Shown here: positions 1 through 8,396 of the stretch, in pieces
Position numbering within the stretch: position 1 is the first letter of the stretch
How the letters are laid out: each line of letters starts with the position of its first letter
NCBI GenBank assembly: GCA_937976305.1
Contig: CALJSB010000008.1
Location: 1 to 33,427, forward strand
Length of the DNA stretch: 33,427 nt
DNA from: an uncultured Acidimicrobiales bacterium
GTDB lineage: Bacteria; Actinomycetota; Acidimicrobiia; Acidimicrobiales; SZUA-35
Reading direction: 5' to 3'
The notes under the pieces: model-generated
Database searches by the model: none
The model's input: the letters and a program-made list of their open reading frames with translations, nothing else
What the model was told of the DNA's origin: nothing
Program-made: the position numbers and the translations under genes

Positions 1-51
1 TTCTGGTTCTCGTGGTCGACCTACCGCCCCGGCACCATCCTCGTCGAGTAA
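1..51 (+). CDS. 3' end of an upstream gene, possibly a DUF3179-family protein (partial)
   Basis: The first 17 codons of frame 1 read FWFSWSTYRPGTILVE and then a TAA stop. The gene begins outside the window. The aromatic FWF-W pattern followed by a short polar tail resembles the C-terminus of DUF3179 proteins, which typically end in something like FWFAW..F.P.T. The family call is from memory of that pattern over 16 residues and is tentative. The first hairpin repeat begins 19 bases after the stop and could act as its transcription end. Confidence 0.45.
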   Translation, partial: FWFSWSTYRPGTILVE

Positions 52-67
52 CCCCCCAACTCACCCC

Positions 68-115
68 GTTCTGGAGTCTCCCACCGGCGAAAACGCCGGT
101 GGCGGCCTCCAGAAC
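68..115. repeat. Hairpin repeat, copy 1
   Basis: Nested inverted repeat. The outer arms GTTCTGGAG (68-76) and CTCCAGAAC (107-115) are perfectly complementary. The inner arms CACCGGCG (82-89) and CGCCGGTG (94-101) close an AAAA loop, and 5-base unpaired segments separate inner and outer stems. It lies just after the stop of the upstream partial gene. Two related copies lie near 1317-1361 and 1379-1424. There is no T-run, so a role as an intrinsic terminator is possible but unproven. Confidence 0.8.
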
Positions 116-228
116 AAGGGGAAACGGGTAGATCTGGGCGAAACGTGACCCCTTGTCTTTGGGAGGTCCCCGTTTCGCTGGTTGCATCGATGTAATTTGT
201 GCGCACTCCTTAGGAAGGTGGCGCCGAG
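116..228 (+). promoter_or_regulatory. Upstream region of the DUF5979-type gene
   Basis: This gap contains short mutually exclusive inverted repeats: GAAACGGG (121-128) with CCCGTTTC (169-176), GCGAAACG (138-145) with CGTTTCGC (171-178), and CAAGGGG (115-121) with CCCCTTG (149-155). A TGTAAT box sits at 191-196. The putative ribosome binding site AGGAAGG is at 212-218, 10 bases before the ATG at 229. No convincing -35 box was found. The alternative pairings could form a regulated leader, which is inference. Confidence 0.35.
188..204 (+). promoter_or_regulatory. Shared upstream motif CGATGTAATTTGTGCGC
   Basis: This 17-base string recurs with one mismatch at 7355-7371 upstream of the HU gene, and both copies are preceded by GCA. 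TGTAAT inside it resembles an actinobacterial -10 box. It lies 25 bases before the ATG of the DUF5979-type gene. Whether it is a promoter, a factor binding site or coincidence cannot be settled here. Confidence 0.35.
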
Positions 229-1287
229 ATGCACACAGAAACCGAGGCCATTGAACGGCCTCTCTTGGGTCGATTCATTGGCTGGAACGCCGTATTCGCC
301 GCACTTGTTGCGGCCGCGCTGATTGCCGCATCGGCAATTCAGCTCCAATCCGGCCAGCCCCTCAGCGCTGGCGCCGAGGTTGGTGATGCAGCCGCAGACA
401 TCGCACCGGGCCTCGAGGCCGCAATGCCCGAGGTAGCCGACGCTCCCGCCCCTGCACAGTTGGTGACTGGGGGTTCGTGCGACATTGTGCACACTGACTC
501 TGACGTCTTTCGTTTGACTGAGGCGGGAACCCTTTCGGTTCCCGGATTTACCGGTCCAGGTGACCTGACGGCTGTGATGGTCTCGACCAGTATCGGAATC
601 TCGGTAACGGGTAGCGCTACCAACCTCTCAATTTCGGATGCAGACCTACGCATCATTGTCTTCGATTTTTCGGCAGGCCTTAGTGGGCCTGGTGGCATTG
701 CTGACAGCGCCCCCGCCTCGCTTGTGAATCTCTCCCAGCAGGCCGGCCCAAGTGAGACGATCACCCTCGACGTCAATGATGTTCTGTCATCCACGGAAGG
801 TCAGATTGCAAGCGACATCGCGCCGTACCTCGCTCCGAGCGTCGTGTTCGACGTAACGAGCGGCGGCTTTACGACGACCGGTGGAACTGCGGACTTTGAG
901 AGTGAAACCTTCACCCGGGTCACAGCGTCCGTGACAGTGACCTATTGCCACACCGTGCCGCCCCCGCCGGTGAGCAGCGCGATTGTTGTTTCAAAGACGG
1001 TTGTTGCGGGAGCAGGCGCTCAGGTGCCGATCTTCGGCTTCACCATCGAGTGCGACGGCGGGTTCTCCACCAGCACATCGCTATCGAGCGGCTCAACCAG
1101 CGTCACACTCGACGGTGTCGAGGAAGGCACGCCATGCACCGTCACCGAAACCGTTGACCCTGCTCGCTGGTCGACCGAGGTGAACGGCACGTGCGGCACA
1201 GCCATCTCCATCCGTGCCGGCGAAGCAGCGAACTTCACGAACACCTTGCGAGCAGGCAGCGAGACGCCACTCGGCGCCTGCGCCTGA
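229..1287 (+). CDS. Secreted or membrane-anchored surface protein with a C-terminal DUF5979-type domain
   Basis: The product is 352 residues. A short N-terminal tail with several charged residues is followed by a hydrophobic segment at about 19-39 that should act as a signal anchor or uncleaved signal. An Ala/Pro/Glu-rich stretch (40-77) comes next, then a beta-rich middle (about 80-240) with only two cysteines, C84 and C240, which may pair. The last ~90 residues (251-342) match the DUF5979 pattern: IVVSKTVV, FTIEC, TPCTVTE and a closing AANFTNTL. DUF5979 is a small beta-sandwich repeat in actinobacterial surface proteins. The protein ends GSETPLGACA with no LPXTG motif and no C-terminal membrane segment, so sortase anchoring is unlikely. 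The ATG at 229 follows AGGAAGG. The gene stands alone between hairpin repeats. Its biological role is unknown. Confidence 0.75.
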   Translation: MHTETEAIERPLLGRFIGWNAVFAALVAAALIAASAIQLQSGQPLSAGAEVGDAAADIAPGLEAAMPEVADAPAPAQLVTGGSCDIVHTDSDVFRLTEAGTLSVPGFTGPGDLTAVMVSTSIGISVTGSATNLSISDADLRIIVFDFSAGLSGPGGIADSAPASLVNLSQQAGPSETITLDVNDVLSSTEGQIASDIAPYLAPSVVFDVTSGGFTTTGGTADFESETFTRVTASVTVTYCHTVPPPPVSSAIVVSKTVVAGAGAQVPIFGFTIECDGGFSTSTSLSSGSTSVTLDGVEEGTPCTVTETVDPARWSTEVNGTCGTAISIRAGEAANFTNTLRAGSETPLGACA

Positions 1288-1316
1288 TCCGCTCACACCC
1301 TCACTTCTCCTCCCGA

Positions 1317-1361
1317 TCTGGAGTCTCCCACCGCTAAAAAACGCCGGTAGGGGCCTCCAGA
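1317..1361. repeat. Hairpin repeat, copy 2
   Basis: Outer arms TCTGGAG (1317-1323) and CTCCAGA (1355-1361) match copy 1. The inner stem is decayed: ACCG pairs with CGGT, but the centre reads CTAAAAAACGC and no longer closes a tight loop. It begins 30 bases after the stop of the DUF5979-type gene. Confidence 0.75.
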
Positions 1362-1378
1362 ACGAGAGAGGTGGCTTG

Positions 1379-1424
1379 AACTGGAGGCTCACGCCGGCGA
1401 AAACGCCGGTAGGGGACTCCAGTT
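1379..1424. repeat. Hairpin repeat, copy 3
   Basis: Outer arms AACTGGAG (1379-1386) and CTCCAGTT (1417-1424) are complementary. The inner arms CCGGCG (1394-1399) and CGCCGG (1404-1409) close an AAAA loop. Compared with copy 1 the bases outside CTGGAG have changed from TT/AA to AA/TT, which keeps the pairing. Only 17 bases separate it from copy 2. Confidence 0.8.
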
Positions 1425-1479
1425 TGGGTTTTGAAGGTCTTGGGGCTCGCTACTGCGGGGCTCGCTGCAGGCCTCTCGA

Positions 1480-1509
1480 AGCGGGCGCGGTACCGCCCGC
1501 TGTTGTTTG
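1480..1509. terminator. Hairpin between convergent genes, likely the leuA terminator
   Basis: AGCGGGCG (1480-1487) and CGCCCGCT (1494-1501) form an 8-bp GC-rich stem around CGGTAC. On the plus strand it is followed by the T-rich TGTTGTTTG. It lies 8 bases beyond the leuA stop on the minus strand, so it may serve leuA and also block readthrough from the convergent surface-protein gene. The T-rich side favours termination of plus-strand transcripts. Confidence 0.55.
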
Positions 1510-3390
<1,881 letters not shown>

Positions 3391-3660
3391 CTACTCGATC
3401 TCTCCGCTGACGAGGCGATCTGAGAAATTCTGCAGTGTTGCCATCACCGTCGGATCGACGGGTTCTGTGCGGCGAGCGAGACTGCTTTTGATGTCCTGGT
3501 ACACCTTGGACTCGAGCTCACAGTTGGCGCAGTCGGCGTTGTGCTCGATGACCTTGCGGGTCGTCTCGGCATCAGTTTCGCCGTCGAGATAGCTCTGAAG
3601 TACTTCCATGACCTCTTCGCAAGAGAGGCCACCCTTCTTGCGACCGAAGAGTTTCTTCAT
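3391..3660 (-). CDS. Zinc-binding anti-sigma factor (RsrA-like)
   Basis: The 89-residue protein has the ZAS pattern: C14 in LSCEEV, then H40-N-A-D-C44-A-N-C47 (HxxxCxxC). In RsrA of Streptomyces and RshA of mycobacteria these residues bind zinc and form a disulfide under thiol oxidation, releasing the partner sigma. A basic N-terminus (KKLFGRKKGG) precedes the domain and no membrane segment is present, so it is cytoplasmic. Its ATG overlaps the sigma factor stop as TGATG, which implies translational coupling and matched stoichiometry. Length fits the family (about 90-105 residues). The partner assignment rests on context plus motif. Confidence 0.88.
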   Translation of the reverse strand: MKKLFGRKKGGLSCEEVMEVLQSYLDGETDAETTRKVIEHNADCANCELESKVYQDIKSSLARRTEPVDPTVMATLQNFSDRLVSGEIE

Positions 3661-4235
3661 CAGGCTGCCCCACCATTCCGGAATGCGCCTGACGATTCAA
3701 GACCCTCAGCGCCAATGTGTTCACGAATTCTCTTGCGGGCTCGATGGAGCCTGCTCATCACGGTGCCAACCGGCACGCCGATGATGTCGGCGGCCTCTTG
3801 GTAGGCGAGGCCGTTGAGGTCGACGAGTTCGACGACCTCGCGGAAGTCTTCAGACAGGCTGTTGAAGGCGTCGCTGACCGCAGCATCGAACACCGGCTCG
3901 ACGACGGTTTCTTCGGGGCCGACATGGTCGGCGAATTCTGCCGAGCGTTCAAAGGTGAGATCCGGGTCGGTGAGAAGATCAGGGGTCTTCTTTCGGGCTC
4001 GGTTGATGTTGGCGTTGCGCATGATGGTCATGAGCCACGCCCGGGGATAGCGACCGTCGAAGCGATCGATGGCCCGGAATGCTCGCAGGAGTGTCTCCTG
4101 CACGAGGTCCTCGGCGTCAGCCTGACTGCGGGTGAGTGAACGGGCCGTCCTGAACAAAATCTCGAGTTCTGGGGTGACGTGCGTCTCGAACTTGACTTGG
4201 GCGTCTGTTGCCGGACGTGTCATGAGTGCGACCAT
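3660..4235 (-). CDS. sigR: ECF RNA polymerase sigma factor, SigR/SigH type
   Basis: The 191-residue product has region 2 at about 24-90 (DAEDLVQETLLRAFRAIDRF, then WLMTIMRNANINRAR) and region 4 at about 130-180 (YQEAADIIGVPVGTVMSRLHRARKRI). Together with the overlapping zinc anti-sigma gene this is the SigR/RsrA arrangement, which controls disulfide-stress genes in Actinobacteria. The ATG at 4235 has no ribosome site, but a SigR-type promoter ends 10 bases upstream, so the message is probably leaderless or nearly so and begins at this ATG. A second ATG at 4223 is possible. It probably regulates itself, and leuA downstream may receive some readthrough. Confidence 0.9.
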   Translation of the reverse strand: MVALMTRPATDAQVKFETHVTPELEILFRTARSLTRSQADAEDLVQETLLRAFRAIDRFDGRYPRAWLMTIMRNANINRARKKTPDLLTDPDLTFERSAEFADHVGPEETVVEPVFDAAVSDAFNSLSEDFREVVELVDLNGLAYQEAADIIGVPVGTVMSRLHRARKRIREHIGAEGLESSGAFRNGGAA

Positions 4236-4244
4236 GGGGAGTTG

Positions 4245-4271
4245 AACCGGACTAGGTCATTCGACATTCCC
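4245..4271 (-). promoter_or_regulatory. SigR-type autoregulatory promoter
   Basis: On the minus strand GGGAAT (4271-4266) is followed by exactly 18 bases and then GTT (4247-4245). This equals the GGGAAT-N18-GTT consensus reported for SigR of Streptomyces and SigH of mycobacteria. The expected transcription start falls around 4235-4239, at or just before the sigma factor ATG. The exact spacing next to a sigR/rsrA pair makes chance unlikely. Confidence 0.8.
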
Positions 4272-4314
4272 GTAGTCTCGCACACCAACCCATAAAGCCA
4301 ACTGAAGGATCCCA

Positions 4315-4770
4315 TTGAACAGCAGCGTAGGAAGTCCGACAAACGACGACAACGGTGAGGCGCCAGGTGAATCTGAAGCCATCTCTGTTTTCGAAGCGGT
4401 CGGCGGCTGGGAGTATTTTGAAGCGCTCGTCGATCACTTCTATGACACAGTCGCTGATGACGCCGTGCTCGCCCCGCTCTATCCCAATGACCTCACCTTG
4501 CCGAGGCTGCACACCGCTCAGTTCCTGCAGCAGTACTGGGGCGGACCGAGTACCTACAGCGACGAACGCGGGCACCCCCGCCTTCGGATGCGGCACATGC
4601 CATTTGCCATCGGGCAAGCCGAGCGCGACGCGTGGCTCGCAGCCATGCTCGCCGCGGTTGCCGCCGTGCCCATGCGGCCAGACCTGGCCGACGAAAGCGC
4701 AGTGGCGGTCCGACAGATGCTGGTCGACTACTTCGATCACGCGAGCACCGCCATGATCAACCAGCACTGA
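4315..4770 (+). CDS. glbO: Group II truncated haemoglobin (GlbO type)
   Basis: The 151-residue protein carries the trHbO signature: SVFEAVGGWEYFEALVDHFY with B10 Tyr43, VLAPLYP with CD1 Tyr56, FLQQYWGGPSTYS, then RGHPRLRMRHMPF with proximal haem-binding His94, and ERDAW with G8 Trp107. These match mycobacterial GlbO closely. Group II globins bind oxygen tightly and are linked to redox chemistry and to defence against reactive oxygen or nitrogen species. The first ~22 residues are extra and low in complexity. The start is TTG at 4315 with GAAGGA 5 bases upstream; no other in-frame start fits before the globin fold. It is divergent from the sigR-like gene, with 79 bases between them, so the two may share stress control. 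Confidence 0.92.
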   Translation: MNSSVGSPTNDDNGEAPGESEAISVFEAVGGWEYFEALVDHFYDTVADDAVLAPLYPNDLTLPRLHTAQFLQQYWGGPSTYSDERGHPRLRMRHMPFAIGQAERDAWLAAMLAAVAAVPMRPDLADESAVAVRQMLVDYFDHASTAMINQH

Positions 4771-4772
4771 CC

Positions 4773-4798
4773 AACCAGCACTGATCAACGAGCTGGTT
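4773..4798 (+). terminator. Weak hairpin after glbO
   Basis: AACCAGC (4773-4779) pairs with GCTGGTT (4792-4798) with a 12-base loop and only a short T stretch. The left arm lies in the second copy of a 13-base direct repeat (CAACCAGCACTGA at 4758-4770 and 4772-4784) whose first copy contains the glbO stop codon. A terminator role is tentative. Confidence 0.3.
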
Positions 4799-4920
4799 TG
4801 AGAGCCGACACCACGTCATCTTCGCTGTGGGCTACGTTGCCTGGAGCGGGTGAGCTGGCCGGCGACGTGAGGGCATCTCGAGGGACCGTCCGGGGACATC
4901 TGCGAAAGGAATGCCCGTTC

Positions 4921-4939
4921 GGCGCGTTTTTAGCGCGCC
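4921..4939 (+). promoter_or_regulatory. Small hairpin in the hydrolase leader
   Basis: GGCGCG (4921-4926) and CGCGCC (4934-4939) flank a TTTTTAG loop, ending 24 bases before the ATG at 4963. It might affect message stability or translation. The rest of the 4799-4920 stretch shows no gene and no clear promoter. Confidence 0.3.
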
Positions 4940-4962
4940 TCGAAACAGATTGTGAGGAGCTC

Positions 4963-7245
4963 ATGCTCCACGTCAAACGACGTTTCCGGATGCTGATCGC
5001 TGGGGTCGCCGCCGTCATGGTTGCAACGCTGACGCTCGGTATGTCGCCGGCAAGTGCACAGGACCAAGAAGACGAGCTCGGCTGCGAGGTCGAACTCGAG
5101 AGCAAGCTCGTGATGATTCCTGCTGTCTGGCCAGACGGTCGAGTGGTTGATCGCCATGAGTCCGCAATCATCCCGCTCGCTCGGCCACTCGTTGGCACCG
5201 TCGTTGCGAGCGGCATCACCGGTGACCTCGAGCACTTCAATGACCAGCTCGACTTGACGTTCCGGTCGACGCAGTTCGAAGAGCAGATTCGAGTCCAGTT
5301 CCTCGACGCCAACGGTCACATCGTCGCCGAGACGATCCCGACGCCGGACCTGCCCGACCTCGCCCCGTACGCACCGTTCAATCTGCCGAGCGTGCAGCTG
5401 GACTCGCCTGCGGTCGCAGTCAAGATTGTTCACGCCGGCGTCACGCCAAATGAGCCCAACAGCATCGCGGTTCCTTGCGTGAACTTCACGATGCTCGGCG
5501 ACGACAGCGCACCGAGCGACTACCTGTCGTTCAACGTGTGCCCGGTCGACGGCGACATCCCGTTTGATGCGATCTGCGGCTTCTTCTCCGTTCCTGAAGA
5601 CCGCCAGGTCGAAGGTTCTCGTCTCATCAGCGTGGCGTTTGCGATCGTGCCTGGAGACGGCACAAAGCCCGACCCGCTCGTGTATCTCGAGGGTGGTCCT
5701 GGCGGCTCGCCAATGAACTTCGCGGCGCTGATCCACGATTTTGCGATTGGTAGCGCTGCCGATGGCCGTGATGTTCTCTACTTCGACCAGCGCGGCACTG
5801 GTTACGCCCAACCGAATCTCAACTGCGCCACCGAACGCCAGCGGAGTGAACCATTCCCGATCTTTGACACCGAAGAAGAGTTCCTCGCAGCCCAAGACGC
5901 CTTTGTCGTGGAATGCTTCGAACGTTTCGCAGCCGAGGGGATCAACGTCGACGGGTATACGACGGTCGAGAATGCTGCTGACCTTGCCGACCTGCGCATC
6001 GCCTTCGGTATCCCCGAGTGGAACCTGTTCGGCGGCTCCTACGGCACCGATCTGGCGCTCACCGTGATGCGTGACCGCCCAGAAGGCATTCGCTCGGTCG
6101 TGCTCGACTCGGTCTTCCCGCCCGAGGTCAGCGTTGGTGGCGGCGATGATGCGGTTGGGTTCTTGGATCGACTCGATCGAGTTGTCGACTACTGCAACAC
6201 CACTGCATGCGGCGAGTCGTTCCCCGATCTCGAGACCGACATCAGCAAGGCGGTCGACAACCTCATCGCCGATCCAGTGCTGCTCACGGGTACCGAGTCT
6301 GAGTTGTTGTTTGGGACTCCCGAGTTTTCATTCGACGGCTTGCTGCTCCTCGACATTGTTGGATTCGACCTCCCGAATCCGTTGCTCCCAGCATTGTTCA
6401 ACGCAGCCGCAAGCGATGATCCGGCGGTTCGTGCCGAAGGAGTCACGAACTTTGCTCGTGCGGTGAGCTTCCAGATCTTTGGACTCGAACCTCCGGAGAG
6501 CGAAGCGATGTTGGCGAGGCTGCGCGGCCTTCCCGGTCCCGCGGGGCAGTTCTCCGATGGGTTCTTCCTCACCGTGGTGTGCGCTGAGGAGGTGCCCTAC
6601 ACCGAGCGAGCAACCTCAAACGACACGGGCTACTCCGAGGCGATCATTGCCTACGCCGAGAGCATCATCGGCCCTCAGATTGTGAGTCAGTGCAACTTGG
6701 TCGACGTCGCACCAGAGGTGCCGGCAGTGAGTGAGCCGGTTATGAGCGACCTTGACACGCTGGTGATTTACACCGACAACGATGCCCAGACTCCACCGGA
6801 GTGGAGCGAGCTCACGGCCGGTCACCTCACCAATGTCGATCTGGTGTTCTTCCCGAACCTGGCCCACGTTGTGGCCTTCTCGGGGCCATGTCCGCAATCG
6901 GTGATGTCGCAGTTCTTGAACGACCCGGGAGGGCCGATCGATACCTCGTGTGTCGATGAGCTCCCGGTGATCACCTATGCCGCGGAGATGCCAGTCGTTG
7001 ATCCTTTGCCGCCGATTGATGAGTTCTTCGAGCTCCTGGACGAGCTGTTGTTCGGCGACGAAGCGGACGCCGTCGAGGAAGAGGCAGAAGCGGTAGACGA
7101 GGAGCTGCTCGAGGAAGACCCGGCGGCAGACGAGGCTCCGCCCGCCACCGAGGAGCCGGATGGCCCTGAGCCTGAGCCACTGCCTGATGCGCCTCTGCCC
7201 GACGAGCAGCCGGTCGAGGTCGCCGCAATGATGGGACTCGGCTAG
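4963..7245 (+). CDS. Secreted alpha/beta hydrolase, TAP-like peptidase family
   Basis: The product is 760 residues from the ATG at 4963. A signal peptide occupies about 1-31: basic MLHVKRRFR, a hydrophobic core, then SPASAQ. The hydrolase shows an oxyanion motif LEGGPGGS from about 242, nucleophile Ser359 in FGGSYGTD, the probable acid Asp607 in YTDNDAQTPPEW and His635 in NLAHVV. The last part fits the TAP C-terminal domain found in tripeptidyl aminopeptidases and proline iminopeptidase-like enzymes. An extra N-terminal domain of ~180 residues precedes the hydrolase, and an acidic Glu/Pro-rich tail of ~75 residues ends the protein. The frame is open back to a TTG at 4798, but the signal peptide and the GAGG site before 4963 favour this start. 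The substrate cannot be told. Confidence 0.85.
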   Translation: MLHVKRRFRMLIAGVAAVMVATLTLGMSPASAQDQEDELGCEVELESKLVMIPAVWPDGRVVDRHESAIIPLARPLVGTVVASGITGDLEHFNDQLDLTFRSTQFEEQIRVQFLDANGHIVAETIPTPDLPDLAPYAPFNLPSVQLDSPAVAVKIVHAGVTPNEPNSIAVPCVNFTMLGDDSAPSDYLSFNVCPVDGDIPFDAICGFFSVPEDRQVEGSRLISVAFAIVPGDGTKPDPLVYLEGGPGGSPMNFAALIHDFAIGSAADGRDVLYFDQRGTGYAQPNLNCATERQRSEPFPIFDTEEEFLAAQDAFVVECFERFAAEGINVDGYTTVENAADLADLRIAFGIPEWNLFGGSYGTDLALTVMRDRPEGIRSVVLDSVFPPEVSVGGGDDAVGFLDRLDRVVDYCNTTACGESFPDLETDISKAVDNLIADPVLLTGTESELLFGTPEFSFDGLLLLDIVGFDLPNPLLPALFNAAASDDPAVRAEGVTNFARAVSFQIFGLEPPESEAMLARLRGLPGPAGQFSDGFFLTVVCAEEVPYTERATSNDTGYSEAIIAYAESIIGPQIVSQCNLVDVAPEVPAVSEPVMSDLDTLVIYTDNDAQTPPEWSELTAGHLTNVDLVFFPNLAHVVAFSGPCPQSVMSQFLNDPGGPIDTSCVDELPVITYAAEMPVVDPLPPIDEFFELLDELLFGDEADAVEEEAEAVDEELLEEDPAADEAPPATEEPDGPEPEPLPDAPLPDEQPVEVAAMMGLG

Positions 7246-7273
7246 CTCCAACCCGACAGAACCGTCTGCGGAA

Positions 7274-7314
7274 CGCGCCGGTAGTCGATGGATTGGTCCG
7301 TCGACACCGGCGCG
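7274..7314 (+). terminator. Long hairpin after the secreted hydrolase
   Basis: CGCGCCGGT (7274-7282) pairs perfectly with ACCGGCGCG (7306-7314), and inside it GTCGA (7284-7288) pairs with TCGAC (7301-7305). It starts 29 bases after the hydrolase stop. No T-run follows, as is common for terminators in GC-rich Actinobacteria. Confidence 0.6.
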
Positions 7315-7354
7315 ATTCGCGCCCGGCCCGAGCTCGTTGCAGGCGACCGATGCA

Positions 7355-7371
7355 CGATGTAATTTGAGCGC
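7355..7371 (+). promoter_or_regulatory. Shared upstream motif CGATGTAATTTGAGCGC
   Basis: Identical in 16 of 17 bases to the motif at 188-204. It lies about 136 bases before the HU start codon, with TTGCAG 15 bases upstream of its TGTAAT. It could be part of the HU promoter, giving a long untranslated leader that includes TTGACT at 7430-7435. The remaining 7372-7496 shows no gene. Confidence 0.35.
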
Positions 7372-7507
7372 GGAGCTCACGATCCCGCTCCACGAGCGAC
7401 AACGCGAAGTAGCGAAGATTCGCAAATGCTTGACTTTGTCATTCAAAAGGGCTCAACTTTCGAACGTCTCCCAAAGGGCGGGACGCAGAAAGCACTAGGA
7501 GTTCGCC

Positions 7508-7783
7508 GTGAACAAGTCAGAGTTGATCGATGCAATCGCAGACGACAGTGAGGTTTCCAAGAAGGACGTCGGAAGCGTTCTCGACAGCATGTTCGAAACC
7601 GTGATGAAGCAGGTGTCTCGTGGCAACAAGGTCACGATTCCCGGCATTGTCTCCTTCGAGCAGGTCGACCGCAAGGCTCGCAAGGGCTTCAACCCGCAGA
7701 CCAAGGAGCCAATCGACATCCCGGCTTCAAAGGCCGTGAAGGTCACCGCTGGATCGAAGCTCAAGGCTGCGGCCAAGGGCTGA
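7508..7783 (+). CDS. hup: HU-family DNA-binding protein
   Basis: The 91-residue product matches bacterial HU: N-terminal helices MNKSELIDAIADDSEVSKKDV and VLDSMFETVMKQVSRG, then the saddle VTIPGIVSFEQ, a basic beta arm with RKARKGFNPQTKEPIDIPA and the closing helix with KVTAGSKLKAAAKG. HU bends and compacts DNA as a dimer. It lacks the long Lys/Ala/Pro tail of mycobacterial HupB, so it resembles the short streptomycete form. The start is GTG at 7508 with AGGAG (7497-7501) 6 bases upstream. A strong terminator lies about 100 bases after the stop. Confidence 0.95.
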   Translation: MNKSELIDAIADDSEVSKKDVGSVLDSMFETVMKQVSRGNKVTIPGIVSFEQVDRKARKGFNPQTKEPIDIPASKAVKVTAGSKLKAAAKG

Positions 7784-7884
7784 TCTCGCTGGTCCCTGGC
7801 TCACTGCAGGAGTCTGGGACGCACACGTAACACGCTGCGCCGAACGTCTCTGATGTTTGGAGTGCCGTGTTCGTACAAATGTGA

Positions 7885-7922
7885 AGACATCCTCCGGCTC
7901 CGGCCGGGGGATGTCTGCTTTT
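7885..7922 (+). terminator. Strong intrinsic terminator after HU
   Basis: AGACATCC (7885-7892) pairs with GGATGTCT (7909-7916), T7893 with G7908 (wobble) and CCGGC (7894-7898) with GCCGG (7903-7907), with a TCCG loop. This is a 14-bp uninterrupted stem followed by GCTTTT. It ends only 28 bases before the chosen FabZ start, so FabZ must have its own very close promoter or depend on readthrough. Confidence 0.85.
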
Positions 7923-7949
7923 GGCCCGCGATCCGCAATCCTTGGCCAG

Positions 7950-8393
7950 ATGTCAGATGAGTTGCCTGCCCCGATCGACCTCTTACCGCACCGCCCGCCC
8001 TTCCTGCTCGTGGATGAGCTGACCGAGCTCGTACCGGGTGAGCGCGTTGCTGGTCGTTGGCATCTCACCGGCGACGAGTACTTCTTTGCCGGGCACTTTC
8101 CGGGGCAACCGACACTTCCCGGTGTTTTGATGGTGGAAGCCCTTGCTCAAGTGGGAGCGTGTGCTCCGCTCGCTGATCCGAAGTTTGCGGGAAGAATCCC
8201 CTTCTTCGGCGGCGTCAACAACGTAAAGTTCCGGCGCCAGGTTGTACCGGGCGACACCCTTGACCTTGCGGTCGAGTTCAGCCGCATCAGCGCACGCGGT
8301 GGCCGGGGCACTGGGACAGCCTCGGTGAACGGTGAGACAGCCTGCTCAGCGGAGTTGATGGTGGTGTTGGTCGAGCCGGACGCCGCTGGCTGA
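7950..8393 (+). CDS. fabZ: 3-hydroxyacyl-ACP dehydratase, FabZ type
   Basis: The 147-residue product has the hot-dog fold signature: LLPHRPPFLLVDEL, then AGHFPGQPTLPGVLMVEALAQVGA with catalytic His49 and Glu63, and FRRQVVPGDTL. It dehydrates 3-hydroxyacyl-ACP in type II fatty acid synthesis. Length fits FabZ (about 140-150). The start at 7950 is chosen because FabZ proteins begin just before the LLPHRPP motif and because a strong terminator hairpin occupies 7885-7922. Upstream in-frame starts at 7857 and 7911 would place coding sequence across that hairpin. No clear ribosome site precedes 7950. It converges on fabF with only 3 bases between stops, next to the rest of the pathway. Confidence 0.9.
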   Translation: MSDELPAPIDLLPHRPPFLLVDELTELVPGERVAGRWHLTGDEYFFAGHFPGQPTLPGVLMVEALAQVGACAPLADPKFAGRIPFFGGVNNVKFRRQVVPGDTLDLAVEFSRISARGGRGTGTASVNGETACSAELMVVLVEPDAAG

Positions 8394-8396
8394 CCC

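Noticed and set aside
4905..4935. GGAAT near 4911 as a second SigR-type promoter
   Set aside because: The base triplet 18 positions downstream is TAG, not GTT, and the spacing to the nearest GTT is only 13.
4798..4962. In-frame upstream extension of the secreted hydrolase from TTG 4798
   Set aside because: It would bury the signal peptide 55 residues inside the protein, has no ribosome site and overlaps a hairpin. The ATG at 4963 gives a normal signal peptide.
7857..7949. Longer FabZ starting at 7857 or 7911
   Set aside because: The added stretch crosses a 14-bp terminator hairpin and FabZ proteins do not have such an extension.
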